The notes: a model not told the origin generated them from the sequence alone. A stretch of 64,000 nt of DNA from Cellvibrio sp. 79 (GCA_003056245.1 MVDH01000001.1:677679-741678), one strand, 5' to 3'; shown: positions 26,953 to 37,210, numbered from the stretch's first letter. Translations and numbers: made by a program.

Positions 26953-28395
26953 CTACTTCAAATTATTAACGCGGAATTGTGTAACATCTGGTGCTTTTAC
27001 CGGTTTTTCCGAGCGCGGTGTACCTTCCGGTACCCAGTTATAAGGAACCGGTTGTGCGCGGTAAACGGTGTTGCTCGCAAAGGGTTGCGGATCTTCCGCG
27101 CGCGGCGTACTGAAGTAGGGGCTAATGTATTCCCACACAATTTCACCTTTCGCAGTAATCTGGAATAAGCGACCATTCATGCCTTCATCCACCAATGTGT
27201 TGCCATTGGGTAAACGGCGCGCACTGCTGATGTAAGAACTGTAAAAGCTGTAACCCGGTTTACCTGAATCTGCGCCCGTGTATTGCCACACAATTTCTTT
27301 TTTAACGGGGTCAATTTCCAATACGCGCGAACGTGGTTGGGTACCGATATTTACCGGTGGATAACCCGCCGCACCCTGATTATCAAATACCAGTAAATTA
27401 CCTTCGCCGGGTAAACCTTTGGCGATGATGTGCGCATCGTGTTGACCGGAAATTTGATCAACCGGGCGCGGCACTTTGAATTGTCCAATTGATGGTGGGT
27501 AATCCGGTCCGATACGCCATACAATTTTTCCGGATTTTTTATCGATGATGCCGATAATATTTGCTTCGCGCGCGTCGAATAATAAATTGTCCGGATGAAA
27601 ACGTTGATCGCCAGCGTCATACCATTTGTTTGGGCCAACGACTGATAAATTATTGAAGTGCAAATAATCAAACGGAATGGTTTTATCGTTGCGCGTTAAT
27701 GTTTCGCGCAAAATCTTTAGCGACGCTTCGCTAAAGCCCAATTCATCCAAATGTTCAAAGGCGGCCCATTTCCACACCACTTCGCCCTTGGGATTAACTT
27801 CGTACACACCATCTTCCAGTAATTTTTCGGCTTTCCAGCCGGTTACCGGAATAACGTAATTCACCAAAATAATAGTGTTGCCGTTAGGCAGCCGATGCCA
27901 ATCGTGATGCTGGCGAATGCTGGTACCGTAACCGCTGGCATCGGTGGCTGTGCCTTGGGTAGCGTAGGCATCCTGCGCACTGGCACCGCCCCATTGCCAT
28001 ACTACTTTACCGTTCCAATCCACTTCGCCAATCGATTGTGCTGTTGCGTTGGCGCGGCCACCGGTTTCCCCGGAAAGTTGTACCAATACATGACCGCGTT
28101 TGCCGTTATTTAATGCAGGGTCAATCAACACCGGTGGAAATGCGTTGTAATTCCATTCGTGGACGACATTGCCATTTAAATCAATCAAATGGGTTTTTTT
28201 ATCCTGGCCAGCGAATAACACGTAAGAGTTATAGGCTTTGGCGGGATCATAAATTGTTGTGCCGGTGGGGTAGATACTGGGAATCGCTTGCACCAGATTT
28301 GAGCCCAAAAGCATTGCACCCAAAAAAGATGTTTTCAGAAAGAGTGCACTCAATAAATTTTTCGATAGGGATTTTTTTTGAATTGATGAAATCAT
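26953..28395 (-). CDS. arylsulfate sulfotransferase (ASST) family protein
   Basis: Periplasmic six-bladed propeller enzyme of 480 aa. The ATG at 28395 follows AAGGAG; an ATG 66 bases upstream is rejected. A signal peptide ends near VQAIP. Family signatures include SYVLFAGQDKKTHLIDLNG, VVHEWNY, IRQHHDWHRLPNGNT, ISGQHDAHII, LVFDNQG, SRVLEIDPVKKEIVWQY and SSARRLPNGNTLV. ASST moves sulfate between phenolic esters without PAPS via a histidine adduct. With the adjacent sulfatase it makes a sulfate-ester handling pair. Confidence 0.85.
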   Translation of the reverse strand: MISSIQKKSLSKNLLSALFLKTSFLGAMLLGSNLVQAIPSIYPTGTTIYDPAKAYNSYVLFAGQDKKTHLIDLNGNVVHEWNYNAFPPVLIDPALNNGKRGHVLVQLSGETGGRANATAQSIGEVDWNGKVVWQWGGASAQDAYATQGTATDASGYGTSIRQHHDWHRLPNGNTIILVNYVIPVTGWKAEKLLEDGVYEVNPKGEVVWKWAAFEHLDELGFSEASLKILRETLTRNDKTIPFDYLHFNNLSVVGPNKWYDAGDQRFHPDNLLFDAREANIIGIIDKKSGKIVWRIGPDYPPSIGQFKVPRPVDQISGQHDAHIIAKGLPGEGNLLVFDNQGAAGYPPVNIGTQPRSRVLEIDPVKKEIVWQYTGADSGKPGYSFYSSYISSARRLPNGNTLVDEGMNGRLFQITAKGEIVWEYISPYFSTPRAEDPQPFASNTVYRAQPVPYNWVPEGTPRSEKPVKAPDVTQFRVNNLK

Positions 28396-28504
28396 AATTT
28401 GCTCCTTAAAAATCTTCGTCGCTGAATTAACCGCGACGAAGAAATCTCTCATTAAATGCAAACCACATGTGACCGCTGTAATTTGGCAGCGATCATTTCC
28501 CGGG

Positions 28505-31357
28505 TTAAAAACGGCCGCTAAAGGTCACACCAATCCAGCGCGGGTTGGCCGGTGTGTAACTGTTCCATGTACGAGTGCTTGGAGTGTCGTCATCAAACAG
28601 GTTTTTCACGATCAGGTTTACGTCAAAGGTTTGGTTGACGTTGCCCAATCCCACCGAGAAATCCACCACTGTGCGACCTTCAATCCAACCGTAGGATGAC
28701 AATGAGTTATCTGAATTGAATTTGCTGTTGTATTGCGCGTTTAAACTGGTATGGAATTCTTTGCCATCCCACACGGGGTAACGGTAATCAACACCCACGT
28801 TGAATGAATATTTTGATGCACCTGGTAACGTTTCACCGCTTACATCCTGATACTGCGGCGCTTTTGTATAACCATTTTCCGATGGCTGGGGGGAATTGGT
28901 GAACTCAATATATTCTGCATCAGTAATTGCACCGGCAACACGAATGGTGGTGTTGGGAATGCCCGAATAAATGCTATCGATTTCCACGCCCCGTGCGCGC
29001 ACTTCAGGAATGTTGGCGGTAGCGTTGGTGTAAGAGTCGTTCGCTGTTGGATCGGACTGGCGATTGAGGTTGGTAGTGTATTCGTCGTAAACACGGCTGG
29101 TTTGCTGGTAATCGTCAATGTTCATTTCAAACAATGCCAGGTTAAATACCAATGTGTTATCCAACAAAAGCGATTTCACACCCACTTCAAATGCATCGAT
29201 TTTTTCTTCCTTCACCAGATTGGAAACACCATTGGTCGCTTGGGCAATACCGGCTTTTTCACCGTGTTGCCACGAAAAGTAACCCGTGAGGTTATCGTTG
29301 AATTTGTACGTAGGGCTGATAACAAATGAGGGCAGGGTTTTTTCATAAGGCTCGACTTCAACCTCGTTAAACACCACGCCGATTTGCGATTGACGCAATG
29401 CTTTGGCCGCACCTACTTGCGCTTTTTGCGCTGCGGTCAAACTGTTATAGGCATCGCCGGGTGCAGTACCCGCTGCTTTACCAAAATATTCGGCGGCGAG
29501 TTGGTCGGCAAGTTGTAATTGTGCAGTTGTGTTATCAACTATCAGCGTTTTGGTTTTGTCCGGATTGGTAATCAAGCGTCCGAGTGTTCCGGCTGGAATA
29601 GTAACGGCATCTTCCGCCTCACTGAGTTTGGTGGCGGTATTTACAGAGTGGAATCCACCGAGATTCACATCGCCAACATTAGCCGGGTTTAATTCAGCAC
29701 CAAAGCCATGGTCTTTGATATAGGTTGCCGTGCGGTTTTCGCGTTCCTCGCGCGTAAAACGCAAACCGGTAGTCAGCACAAATTTTTCAGTAAAATTCCA
29801 GTTGGCTTGCGCAAACAATGCGGTACTTTCGTTATTGATATCCTGGAAGCCAGCAGGGCTGTTCCAGGCCATATCCAGACCGGAGAGCGAATTGATTAAT
29901 AAATAACGACCTGCGGAATCTTTATCGAGAGCTGTGTACTGCGTAGCACTGGCAAACCAGGCGCCCGCATCGTTACCCCAAACGCGTTGGTATTCAGCTA
30001 CGTTGTTGACATCCAGATAGAAGAGGCCCGTTTGATAATCGACAAATCCGCCTTGTTGTGAACTCAGCCGAATTTCCTGGCTGACTTGTTTGTAATCGTT
30101 AAAGAAACCGCCGGAGTTGCGTTGGATATCGAAGGGCGTACCTTCATCGTTCACGGCGTTAAAGTGGTAATCCTTGTAGGCAGTAATGGACGTGACGGTG
30201 TGAGAATCCAGTGTCCAATTTAATTCAGCGGTAGCGCCATTACTGCCGGTGATTAATGGACGGCGGCCATCGGTGTTGTATTCGTTGTCGCCACCACCGT
30301 AAAGATAAGATCCGTCATAAGTGTAATTCGGGCTTTGCGTGAACCAGCGGCGGATTAAACGTTTGCCAGCATCAGAATTATTTGGATTGGTTTCACCATT
30401 TGAATATTTGGTTGGTGTCGGTGTATAGATTGTGCGGCCATTGGTGCGTTCACCTGCGCGCGGTTGGATATCAACTGCGAGACGTGCATTGAAATTTTCG
30501 GATGGTGTTAATAAAAATTGTACGCGACCGGAAACGCGCTCTTTGTTGGAAATACTTTCATCGCTGTTGTAAGCGTTTTTAATATCGCCCTGGCCTTTAC
30601 TTACGCTCAGTGTGCCGCGCCATGCCAATAAATCATCAATAACTGCACCGCCGCCAGCAAAGCGACCTTGTACGGTATCCCATTCGCCAAAAGTCAATGC
30701 GTAGGAAAAATCCGAATCAAATGACGGGCGTTTGGTCGTCACATTGATTGCGCCGATGCTGCTGTTTTTACCCAGCAAAGTACCTTGCGGACCGCGGGCA
30801 ACTTCTACGGTTTCTATATCGGTAAAATCAAAACTGGAAGATAACGCGTTATAAGCGTAGTTAACGCCATCCACAATCAGGCCAACTGCCGGGTCTTGTG
30901 CTTCAGTTTGTCCTTGTTTACCGATACCGCGAATGGAAAGGCTACTGGTGCGTTGGTTGCCCTGGTTCCAGGAAATATTCGCCAAACGTTGGGTGAGGGC
31001 CGCAATATCAGTTGCATTCAAACGCTCCAGTTCTTTGCCCTGTACAACCGATACGGAGAGCGGAACATCCTGCAATTTCTCAATACGGTTACGGCTGCGA
31101 ACTACAACGGTTTGCAGTACCAGCGGCCGGTTTCTATCCGCAAGCGCAAGGGTTGCACTATTTTCAACAGCATCATGTTCAACAGTTGAGTTTTCAGCAA
31201 CCAATTCTTCGGTGACGGGTGCTGTTTGCGCAACAGACACTGATGAAAGTGCAACAGAAGCAATAAAAAGTGCCAAAGGTTTAAAGGAAAATGGTTTTTG
31301 GTGTGCTGCAAAAAGAACATTTTTTTCTGGTGCAGATTTTTTCGTACGGAAAGACAT
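28505..31357 (-). CDS. TonB-dependent receptor (paralogue 2)
   Basis: Outer-membrane receptor of 950 aa, starting at the ATG at 31357 with CAGGAG upstream. Signal peptide ends near VSVAQT. Plug signatures: LQTVVVRSRNRIEKLQDVPL, LSIRGIGKQGQ, VDGVNYAYNA, VEVARGPQGTLLGKNSSIG. The barrel ends VTFSGRF. It is the closest relative of the receptor at 21886 (same RNRIEKLQDVPLS start, same DEGTPFDI, same AYNSLTAAQKAQVGAAKALR insertion) and is first in the minus-strand order receptor, ASST, sulfatase, receptor. It likely supplies substrate to those enzymes, which is inference from order. Confidence 0.92.
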   Translation of the reverse strand: MSFRTKKSAPEKNVLFAAHQKPFSFKPLALFIASVALSSVSVAQTAPVTEELVAENSTVEHDAVENSATLALADRNRPLVLQTVVVRSRNRIEKLQDVPLSVSVVQGKELERLNATDIAALTQRLANISWNQGNQRTSSLSIRGIGKQGQTEAQDPAVGLIVDGVNYAYNALSSSFDFTDIETVEVARGPQGTLLGKNSSIGAINVTTKRPSFDSDFSYALTFGEWDTVQGRFAGGGAVIDDLLAWRGTLSVSKGQGDIKNAYNSDESISNKERVSGRVQFLLTPSENFNARLAVDIQPRAGERTNGRTIYTPTPTKYSNGETNPNNSDAGKRLIRRWFTQSPNYTYDGSYLYGGGDNEYNTDGRRPLITGSNGATAELNWTLDSHTVTSITAYKDYHFNAVNDEGTPFDIQRNSGGFFNDYKQVSQEIRLSSQQGGFVDYQTGLFYLDVNNVAEYQRVWGNDAGAWFASATQYTALDKDSAGRYLLINSLSGLDMAWNSPAGFQDINNESTALFAQANWNFTEKFVLTTGLRFTREERENRTATYIKDHGFGAELNPANVGDVNLGGFHSVNTATKLSEAEDAVTIPAGTLGRLITNPDKTKTLIVDNTTAQLQLADQLAAEYFGKAAGTAPGDAYNSLTAAQKAQVGAAKALRQSQIGVVFNEVEVEPYEKTLPSFVISPTYKFNDNLTGYFSWQHGEKAGIAQATNGVSNLVKEEKIDAFEVGVKSLLLDNTLVFNLALFEMNIDDYQQTSRVYDEYTTNLNRQSDPTANDSYTNATANIPEVRARGVEIDSIYSGIPNTTIRVAGAITDAEYIEFTNSPQPSENGYTKAPQYQDVSGETLPGASKYSFNVGVDYRYPVWDGKEFHTSLNAQYNSKFNSDNSLSSYGWIEGRTVVDFSVGLGNVNQTFDVNLIVKNLFDDDTPSTRTWNSYTPANPRWIGVTFSGRF

Positions 31358-31941
31358 GCAATAACTCCTGAGCAATAAATTCATGTGTCAGGAGGAGTTG
31401 GGCAATTAATATGCCAGTGGGAATTTAAAAGTTGGCAGATGTTTTTTATCAAGCAGGTAAAATCCTTTTAATACAACAGCTTGGTTATTTTTATTTTTTT
31501 AACATCAAATGAATTGTTGGATTCTTTACAGCGATTTCCTACTAAACATATTGTGTTGAAAAATCATCATCATCCATGTCGATTTCTGTAATTTTTTTCA
31601 ATCAGCCGTGATGGCTGTTGGCTGCATAGCAGTAGCGCAAAAAATTGTTTTTATCCCACCATATTATTCGTTACGCGAATCCTTTTTTAAAACATCTAAA
31701 TGTATTTATAAAAATATTTTTTCTTTTTCAATCAAAAAGATAGCCATTCAATGCGCGCATTTCTAAAAATTTTTACAAGTCTGGCTCACTAGTTGCTATT
31801 ACCGGCATGAGATTGAAAAAGCTGTTGCTAAATCAATGGCTGTAGAACCGATAGCGCTAACGTTATAGCGATTATCAATAGCCAAGCGTTAAAACCGGTG
31901 GTGTTCACCCAGGCAACCATCATATGTGTAGGAGCGAGTTA
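31358..31941. promoter_or_regulatory. 584-bp divergent control region
   Basis: AT-rich region between TonB receptor 2 (minus) and the DUF1549/DUF1553 gene (plus). A near-palindrome at 31855-31870 (CGCTA, six-base centre, TAGCG) lies about 70 bp before the plus-strand start and is a candidate operator. No gene seen. Confidence 0.35.
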
Positions 31942-34323
31942 ATGAACAAGAAGAAATTATACCTGGCGGTTGTGCTGGGTTTATCGGCATCGGTATTTGG
32001 CTTGGGACAGGCCTATGCTGCTGATGCGAAGGATGAAGCTGCAAAAAAACCGGCTGCTGAGAAGGTAAAGCCAATTACCAGTACTGCATCCCGGGATTGG
32101 GCATACGAACCTGTTAACAACAATGTGGCTATACCCGATGCAGGTCATAGCAAATGGGTTCGCTCGCCAATTGATAATTTCATTCTGGCGCGTTTGAATG
32201 AATACAATTTAAAGCCAGCTCCCGAGGCAGATCGCGCTACTTATATTCGCCGCGTTACTATCGACCTGGTAGGTTTGTTGCCAACCCCTGCTGAAGTAGA
32301 AGCGTTTGAAAAAGATAAATCCCCGGATGCGTATGAAAAACTGGTAGATCGTTTGCTGGCTTCACCACACTTTGGTGAGCGCCAGGCGCGTCGCTGGTTG
32401 GATTTGGCTCGCTACGCAGACAGTGCCGGTTTCCAAAACGATCAAACTCGTCCGAACAATTGGCGTTATCGCGATTATGTAATCAAAGCCTTTAATGACA
32501 ACAAACCATTCGATACTTTTATTCGCGAACAAATCGCCGGTGATGAGTTGTGGCCAGATAGCCAGGAAGCAAAAATCGCAACGGGTTTGTTGGCTGGTTA
32601 TCCTGATAACTTTAACTCACGCGATTTGGTACAACGTCACTATCAAATTTCTACTGACATGACCGATTTGGTGGGCGAGACATTCCTTGCTTCTACTATT
32701 GGCTGTGCAAGATGCCACAACCATAAAATCGATAAGATTAGCCAGAAGGAATATTTCCAGCTACAGGCATTTTTTGCCAATACGTTCAATAACGAACGTG
32801 TGGAGTTAGCGAAAGGCACTGAGACCCAATGGGATATCGATTTTACTACCGCGCAAGCTACCTATCAGGCAGCGATAAAACCTATTACTGATCGCCAAAA
32901 AGCAATTCTGGATAACGTGCGTGTTGCCGGTCGTAAATATCACAATGAACGTTATTTAACTGACAGTCGCGATGCGATTTTCAAGCCGAAAGAACAATGG
33001 AACGCATTGGACAAATGGGTAAATGCCCGTTTGAATGCGGTAGCGTCCGAGCGCGATATTGCTGCTTATTTGCGTGAGACAACGTCGAATAAAGATCATC
33101 CTCTTTATGTGGCTGCTAATGTTGAATTGTGGAACGAGTACGAGCGCTTAAACGAAGAACTGAAAAAGTTTGATCATTTGCGTCCACGCCGCGGTTCAAA
33201 AAATTACACAGCCTTAACCGAGTTGGGCACTGTTGCACCGGAAACTCATGTGCGTTTCAACGGTATTCATGAGCGTCCACTGGAAGCGGTTGAACCCGGG
33301 TTACCAAAACTCTGGGCGGCAAATTACGACCTGAAAATTACACCAACTGCAACCTCAACTGGCCGTCGTACTGCATTGGCTAACTGGATTGCGGACCCGC
33401 AAAATCCATTGACTTCACGCGTATATGTGAACCGTGTATGGGCGCAATTGTTTAATAAAGGAATCGCAGGAATTGTGGAAGATTTTGGCCGCGCTGGCGA
33501 TAAACCAACGCATCCGGAACTGCTGGATTATCTCGCCAGCAATTTCACTAAAAACGGTTGGAACGTAAAGCAATTGCAACGCGACATCGTGTTATCTGCT
33601 GTGTATCGCCAATCATCTGATGAACGTTCCGATGCGTTGAAAGTAGATCCAAACAACAAACTGCTTGCCGCTTATCCACGCAAGCGTTTGGAGGCAGAAG
33701 AATTACGCGATTCATTACTCTACGCATCCGGTGAGTTGGATGAAACTATTGGTGGACCAGCAGTATTCCCGAAAGTCCCTGCCAGTTTGGTTGCGGGTAA
33801 TACATTGAACAACGGCCAGGGCGGTGCACTGTGGGAAGAGGCGAAAGATCCCAACGATCACAAACGTCGCAGTATTTATACCTTTGTTCGTCGCAGCTTG
33901 CCGTATCCATTAACTGCATCGTTCGATCCGGCTGATCCATCCAAACCGCATCACAAACGCGATGTAACGACTACACCATTGCAAGCATTGACCCTGTTTA
34001 ACAGTGATGTCGTGTTCGGTTGGTCGCAGGCATTGGCAGGCCGTGTAATTTCAGAAGCGGGTTCTAACGAAAGTGCGCAAATCGATAAGCTGTACGAAAT
34101 TCTGTTCTCACGCAAACCGACCAGCAAAGAAAAATCAGCGCTGAAAGGTTTCCTGAAAGAACAACAGAAATTAGTAGAAGCGAAAACCTGGACTGACAAG
34201 TTTGAAGTGGCTGTACCAACCGGTTTGAAGGACACTAAAAATCTGGACCCATTTAAAGCGGCTGCCTTCGTGGATCTGGTACACGCTGTCGCTAATTCCA
34301 ATGACTTTGCGTATCGCTTTTGA
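31942..34323 (+). CDS. DUF1549/DUF1553 (PSCyt2/PSD1) exported protein
   Basis: Exported protein of 793 aa starting at the ATG at 31942 (AGGAG upstream). Signal peptide ends near AYAAD. The N-terminal PSCyt2/DUF1549 domain is clear: SPIDNFILARLNEYNL, RRVTIDLVGLLPTP, YEKLVDRLLASPHFGER, RRWLDLARYADS. It carries a heme-c style CARCH (Cys255, Cys258, His259). DUF1553 follows from ~470 (TGRRTALANWIADPQNPLTSR, NRVWAQLF). This architecture is characteristic of Planctomycetes. It precedes the DUF1501 protein by 84 bp, the usual partner. Function unknown. Confidence 0.9.
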   Translation: MNKKKLYLAVVLGLSASVFGLGQAYAADAKDEAAKKPAAEKVKPITSTASRDWAYEPVNNNVAIPDAGHSKWVRSPIDNFILARLNEYNLKPAPEADRATYIRRVTIDLVGLLPTPAEVEAFEKDKSPDAYEKLVDRLLASPHFGERQARRWLDLARYADSAGFQNDQTRPNNWRYRDYVIKAFNDNKPFDTFIREQIAGDELWPDSQEAKIATGLLAGYPDNFNSRDLVQRHYQISTDMTDLVGETFLASTIGCARCHNHKIDKISQKEYFQLQAFFANTFNNERVELAKGTETQWDIDFTTAQATYQAAIKPITDRQKAILDNVRVAGRKYHNERYLTDSRDAIFKPKEQWNALDKWVNARLNAVASERDIAAYLRETTSNKDHPLYVAANVELWNEYERLNEELKKFDHLRPRRGSKNYTALTELGTVAPETHVRFNGIHERPLEAVEPGLPKLWAANYDLKITPTATSTGRRTALANWIADPQNPLTSRVYVNRVWAQLFNKGIAGIVEDFGRAGDKPTHPELLDYLASNFTKNGWNVKQLQRDIVLSAVYRQSSDERSDALKVDPNNKLLAAYPRKRLEAEELRDSLLYASGELDETIGGPAVFPKVPASLVAGNTLNNGQGGALWEEAKDPNDHKRRSIYTFVRRSLPYPLTASFDPADPSKPHHKRDVTTTPLQALTLFNSDVVFGWSQALAGRVISEAGSNESAQIDKLYEILFSRKPTSKEKSALKGFLKEQQKLVEAKTWTDKFEVAVPTGLKDTKNLDPFKAAAFVDLVHAVANSNDFAYRF

Positions 34324-34407
34324 TACGCAATTTCCGGGTAGGCACTGAGAAGAATTTAACGTTATTTGAATTTTACTTCTAACTAATTAAACAAAGAGAT
34401 TACTGCA

Positions 34408-35862
34408 ATGGATAATAAATCACGTCGCGATTTTTTAAAGAACACTGGCCTGGGAGTGGGTGGTGCTGCTCTGGCAGGCGCAATTCCAGGTCTAAGTGTT
34501 AATGCAGCAGTGGCTGCTGACCTGGTAGATCCTGCTGATCCTTTAGCACCAAAAGCCCCACACATCCCGGCGAAAATTAAATCGGTAATCTGGTTACACC
34601 AGAACGGCGCCCCCAGCACCCTGGACTTGTACGATTACAAACCGGAGTTGGTAAAAAATGCTGGCAAACCGGTACCGGATTCGTTCCTGAAAGGAATTAA
34701 AACCAGCACGCAAGGTGGTGTGAATGGTTTGTTTGTTTCCAAAGAAAGAACCTGGAAACAATACGGTGAGAGCGGTGCATGGTTTTCTAACCTATTACCG
34801 AATCTGGCCAACCACGCGGATAAATTAACATTCATCAAATCAAGTGTAACTATCGGTGCAACACACGATATTTCCATTTTGAAATTAAATACCGGTGACT
34901 TGAACCCGGGTCGCCCATCATTGGGTGCATGGGTTTCCTACGCATTAGGTACTGCTAACCCTGACTTGCCACCTTACGTGGTGTTGTACAACGGCGCTTC
35001 CGAACCGCGCGCGGGTTCAGTGAACTGGCATTCGGGTTTCTTGCCGGCGGTTTATCAAGGCACTGCATTCCGTCCAGGTGCATCACCCATTTATTATCTG
35101 GATCGCCCGGAATTGCGTTCTGCGTTGCAACAACGTAACTCGCTTGATCTGTTGAACAAACTTAATCAAATCGGTGCAAGTGATCGTCCATTGGACACTG
35201 AATTAAAAGCGCGTTTACGTTCGTATGAATTGGCAGATCGTATGCAAGTTGCCGCACCGGAAGCGGTGGACCTCACTAAAGAAAGTGATGCAACGAAAGA
35301 ACTGTACGGTATCAATGACCCGATAACCGGCAGCTACGGCACTACGTTGTTGCGTGCACGTCGTTTGGTAGAACGCGGTGTACGTTTTATTCAGGTGGTG
35401 AGTGGCGCTCCGGATGGTGAAACTGAAATTACCAGTTGGGACGCGCATGATGACCTGGATAAAAACCATGGTTTGATGGCGAAAATGGTGGATAAACCAA
35501 TCGCCGGTTTGCTGGAGGATTTGAAATCGCTTGGCCTGTTGGAAACAACGTTGGTGGTGTGGACTTCAGAATTCTCGCGCACTCCATGGGGTGAGAGCGG
35601 TACCGGTCGCGACCACAATCCTTGGGGTTACACCCAATGGCTGGCGGGTGGTGGCTTGAAGGCTGGCTTCACGTACGGTGCTACTGATGAGTTGGGTGTG
35701 CAAGTTGCGGATAAAGATACTGCAGTGGATACCTATGACTTGCATGCAACTGTATTACAACTATTAGGTTTGAACCATTTGAAAACTACCTTTATCAACA
35801 ATGGCCGTTCAGAGCGCCCAACAGTGGTATTTGGTAAGGTTATTAAAGAGATTCTGGCTTAA
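34408..35862 (+). CDS. DUF1501 exported protein (alkaline-phosphatase/sulfatase fold)
   Basis: Tat substrate of 484 aa: SRRDFLKNTGLGVGGAA at residues 4-20, cleaved near AVAAD. DUF1501 signatures are IWLHQNGAPSTLDLYDYKP, GDLNPGRPSLGAWVSYALG, GVRFIQVVSG, WDAHDDLDKNHGLM, TSEFSRTPWGESGTGRDHNPWG. These conserved Asp/His/Glu residues suggest a metal-dependent hydrolase of the alkaline-phosphatase superfamily. It is the standard partner of DUF1549/DUF1553 proteins, and a terminator follows, so the two genes form a unit. Substrate unknown; the neighbouring sulfatase and ASST suggest sulfate or phosphate esters, as inference. Confidence 0.9.
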   Translation: MDNKSRRDFLKNTGLGVGGAALAGAIPGLSVNAAVAADLVDPADPLAPKAPHIPAKIKSVIWLHQNGAPSTLDLYDYKPELVKNAGKPVPDSFLKGIKTSTQGGVNGLFVSKERTWKQYGESGAWFSNLLPNLANHADKLTFIKSSVTIGATHDISILKLNTGDLNPGRPSLGAWVSYALGTANPDLPPYVVLYNGASEPRAGSVNWHSGFLPAVYQGTAFRPGASPIYYLDRPELRSALQQRNSLDLLNKLNQIGASDRPLDTELKARLRSYELADRMQVAAPEAVDLTKESDATKELYGINDPITGSYGTTLLRARRLVERGVRFIQVVSGAPDGETEITSWDAHDDLDKNHGLMAKMVDKPIAGLLEDLKSLGLLETTLVVWTSEFSRTPWGESGTGRDHNPWGYTQWLAGGGLKAGFTYGATDELGVQVADKDTAVDTYDLHATVLQLLGLNHLKTTFINNGRSERPTVVFGKVIKEILA

Positions 35863-35908
35863 TTGGTTTGGAAAATTATCAGGATTATTTTTATTTTAGG
35901 GTGATTTA

Positions 35909-35934
35909 GGGGCAGCATTGCTGCCTCATTTTTT
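35909..35934 (+). terminator. intrinsic terminator after DUF1501 gene
   Basis: GGGGCAG and CTGCCTC around a short loop, followed by a TTTTTT run. Confidence 0.75.
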
Positions 35935-36082
35935 ATCTGTTGCTTTTTATATTTCGATGTTGTTAATTTTTTTATTTTCTTATTACTGTTTTTAAAATTT
36001 ATAATTAATTTGATATTTCCATTTTGTAAAAACGCTTGTTATTTTTCTGTCTCTTTTGTTGATATTTAATTGCTGGGAATTT

Positions 36083-36496
36083 ATGCGTAACTTCGTTGTG
36101 GCTCTACGTTTTACTGTGTTGTTTTTCGGTATTAATCTCTTATCTATTTCAGCGCCGTTTGCAGAAGAGGTTGAAATGGACATGGATTTAATGCAAACCA
36201 TTGAAAGCACTAATGACAATCTTTCATCTAATATTTCGCTGGAAAATGCAGAATCGGCGAAAGCGGATGCGCAAACACTCAATGAGCTTTTTGCTGTGGT
36301 CGAGGAGCATTATAAAAAAGAAGTGGCAGCAGGTAATGATGTTGCCGAGGCGTTGGACTTGACCAAAAAAAGCATCAAGTTTTCCAGCGAGATTATTACC
36401 TTCCTGGATCAAAAAGACTTTGAGAGTGCCGCCAATACTGCAACAGATTTAGCGCGTACCTGCAAAACCTGCCATAACTTTTATAAAGAAGATTAA
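36083..36496 (+). CDS. small exported cytochrome c'-like protein
   Basis: Periplasmic protein of 137 aa starting at the ATG at 36083. A signal peptide ends near APFAEE. The body is helical and ends in a single heme c motif, CKTCHNFY (Cys127, Cys130, His131), at the extreme C-terminus as in cytochromes c'. It is four bases ahead of a di-heme cytochrome gene, so the two are probably translated together. It likely carries electrons or binds a small gas ligand; the redox partner is not shown by sequence. Confidence 0.8.
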   Translation: MRNFVVALRFTVLFFGINLLSISAPFAEEVEMDMDLMQTIESTNDNLSSNISLENAESAKADAQTLNELFAVVEEHYKKEVAAGNDVAEALDLTKKSIKFSSEIITFLDQKDFESAANTATDLARTCKTCHNFYKED

Positions 36497-36499
36497 GGC

Positions 36500-37210
36500 A
36501 TGGCGACATTCATACTCCGGAGCCCATTGCAGTTGGCTCCGGCCTTATGGCGAAGGGTGACGCTGTTTTACGTATCTCTGTTATACCTGGCTTTGTTATG
36601 TCAGCCGTTGATTGCAGAAGAATTTAGCGGTAATGCCGCTGAAGGAAAATTAAAAGCTGCCGATGAACGTTGCGCCGAGTGCCATGGCCTGGACGGAAAT
36701 ATTCATGCGTTTAATGAATCTACCAAAATCCCCAAACTGGCGGGACAAAGTCCGGATTACTTATTAAAGCAATTCCAGGATTTTCGCAGCGGTGAGCGCA
36801 AGAACGATTTTATGGCGATCATGGCGCGGAACCTGGATGACGCGGATGTGGTCGATATCCTTGCCTGGTATGCCAGCCAACCGGTAATGACTGGCAGCCA
36901 TGAAAGTAGCGCACAGGGAGAAAAATTGTTCCTGGAAGGTGATATAAAGCGCGGTATAGTGGCCTGCGCCAGTTGCCATGGACGCGATGGTAAAGGGACT
37001 CGTGAACCGGTTAAGGGCTATCCGGATTTGCTCCCGGAGCTGGTTCCGGTTGTTGGAGGGCAGGATTGGCATTATCTGGATCAACAACTGCGCGATTGGC
37101 GCGCAGGTGAGAGAACCAATAGCCAGGATGGGGTGATGAATAACGTGACCAAAAATTTAACCGATGCAGAAATCAATGCGCTGAATGATTTTATCTCTGC
37201 ATTAAAATAA
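36500..37210 (+). CDS. di-heme cytochrome c4-like protein
   Basis: Exported or membrane-attached di-heme cytochrome of 236 aa. Heme motifs are CAECH (Cys58-His62) and CASCH (Cys156-His160), each in a class I domain of about 90 residues with LAGQSPDYLLKQFQDFRSGER and VVGGQDWHYLDQQLRDWRAGER repeats, the cytochrome c4 arrangement. Methionines in FMAIMAR and MNNVTKN are candidate axial ligands. A hydrophobic segment (TLFYVSLLYLALLCQPLIA) serves as signal. It lies between a c'-like protein and a peroxiredoxin and probably links periplasmic oxidation to the respiratory chain. Confidence 0.88.
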   Translation: MATFILRSPLQLAPALWRRVTLFYVSLLYLALLCQPLIAEEFSGNAAEGKLKAADERCAECHGLDGNIHAFNESTKIPKLAGQSPDYLLKQFQDFRSGERKNDFMAIMARNLDDADVVDILAWYASQPVMTGSHESSAQGEKLFLEGDIKRGIVACASCHGRDGKGTREPVKGYPDLLPELVPVVGGQDWHYLDQQLRDWRAGERTNSQDGVMNNVTKNLTDAEINALNDFISALK

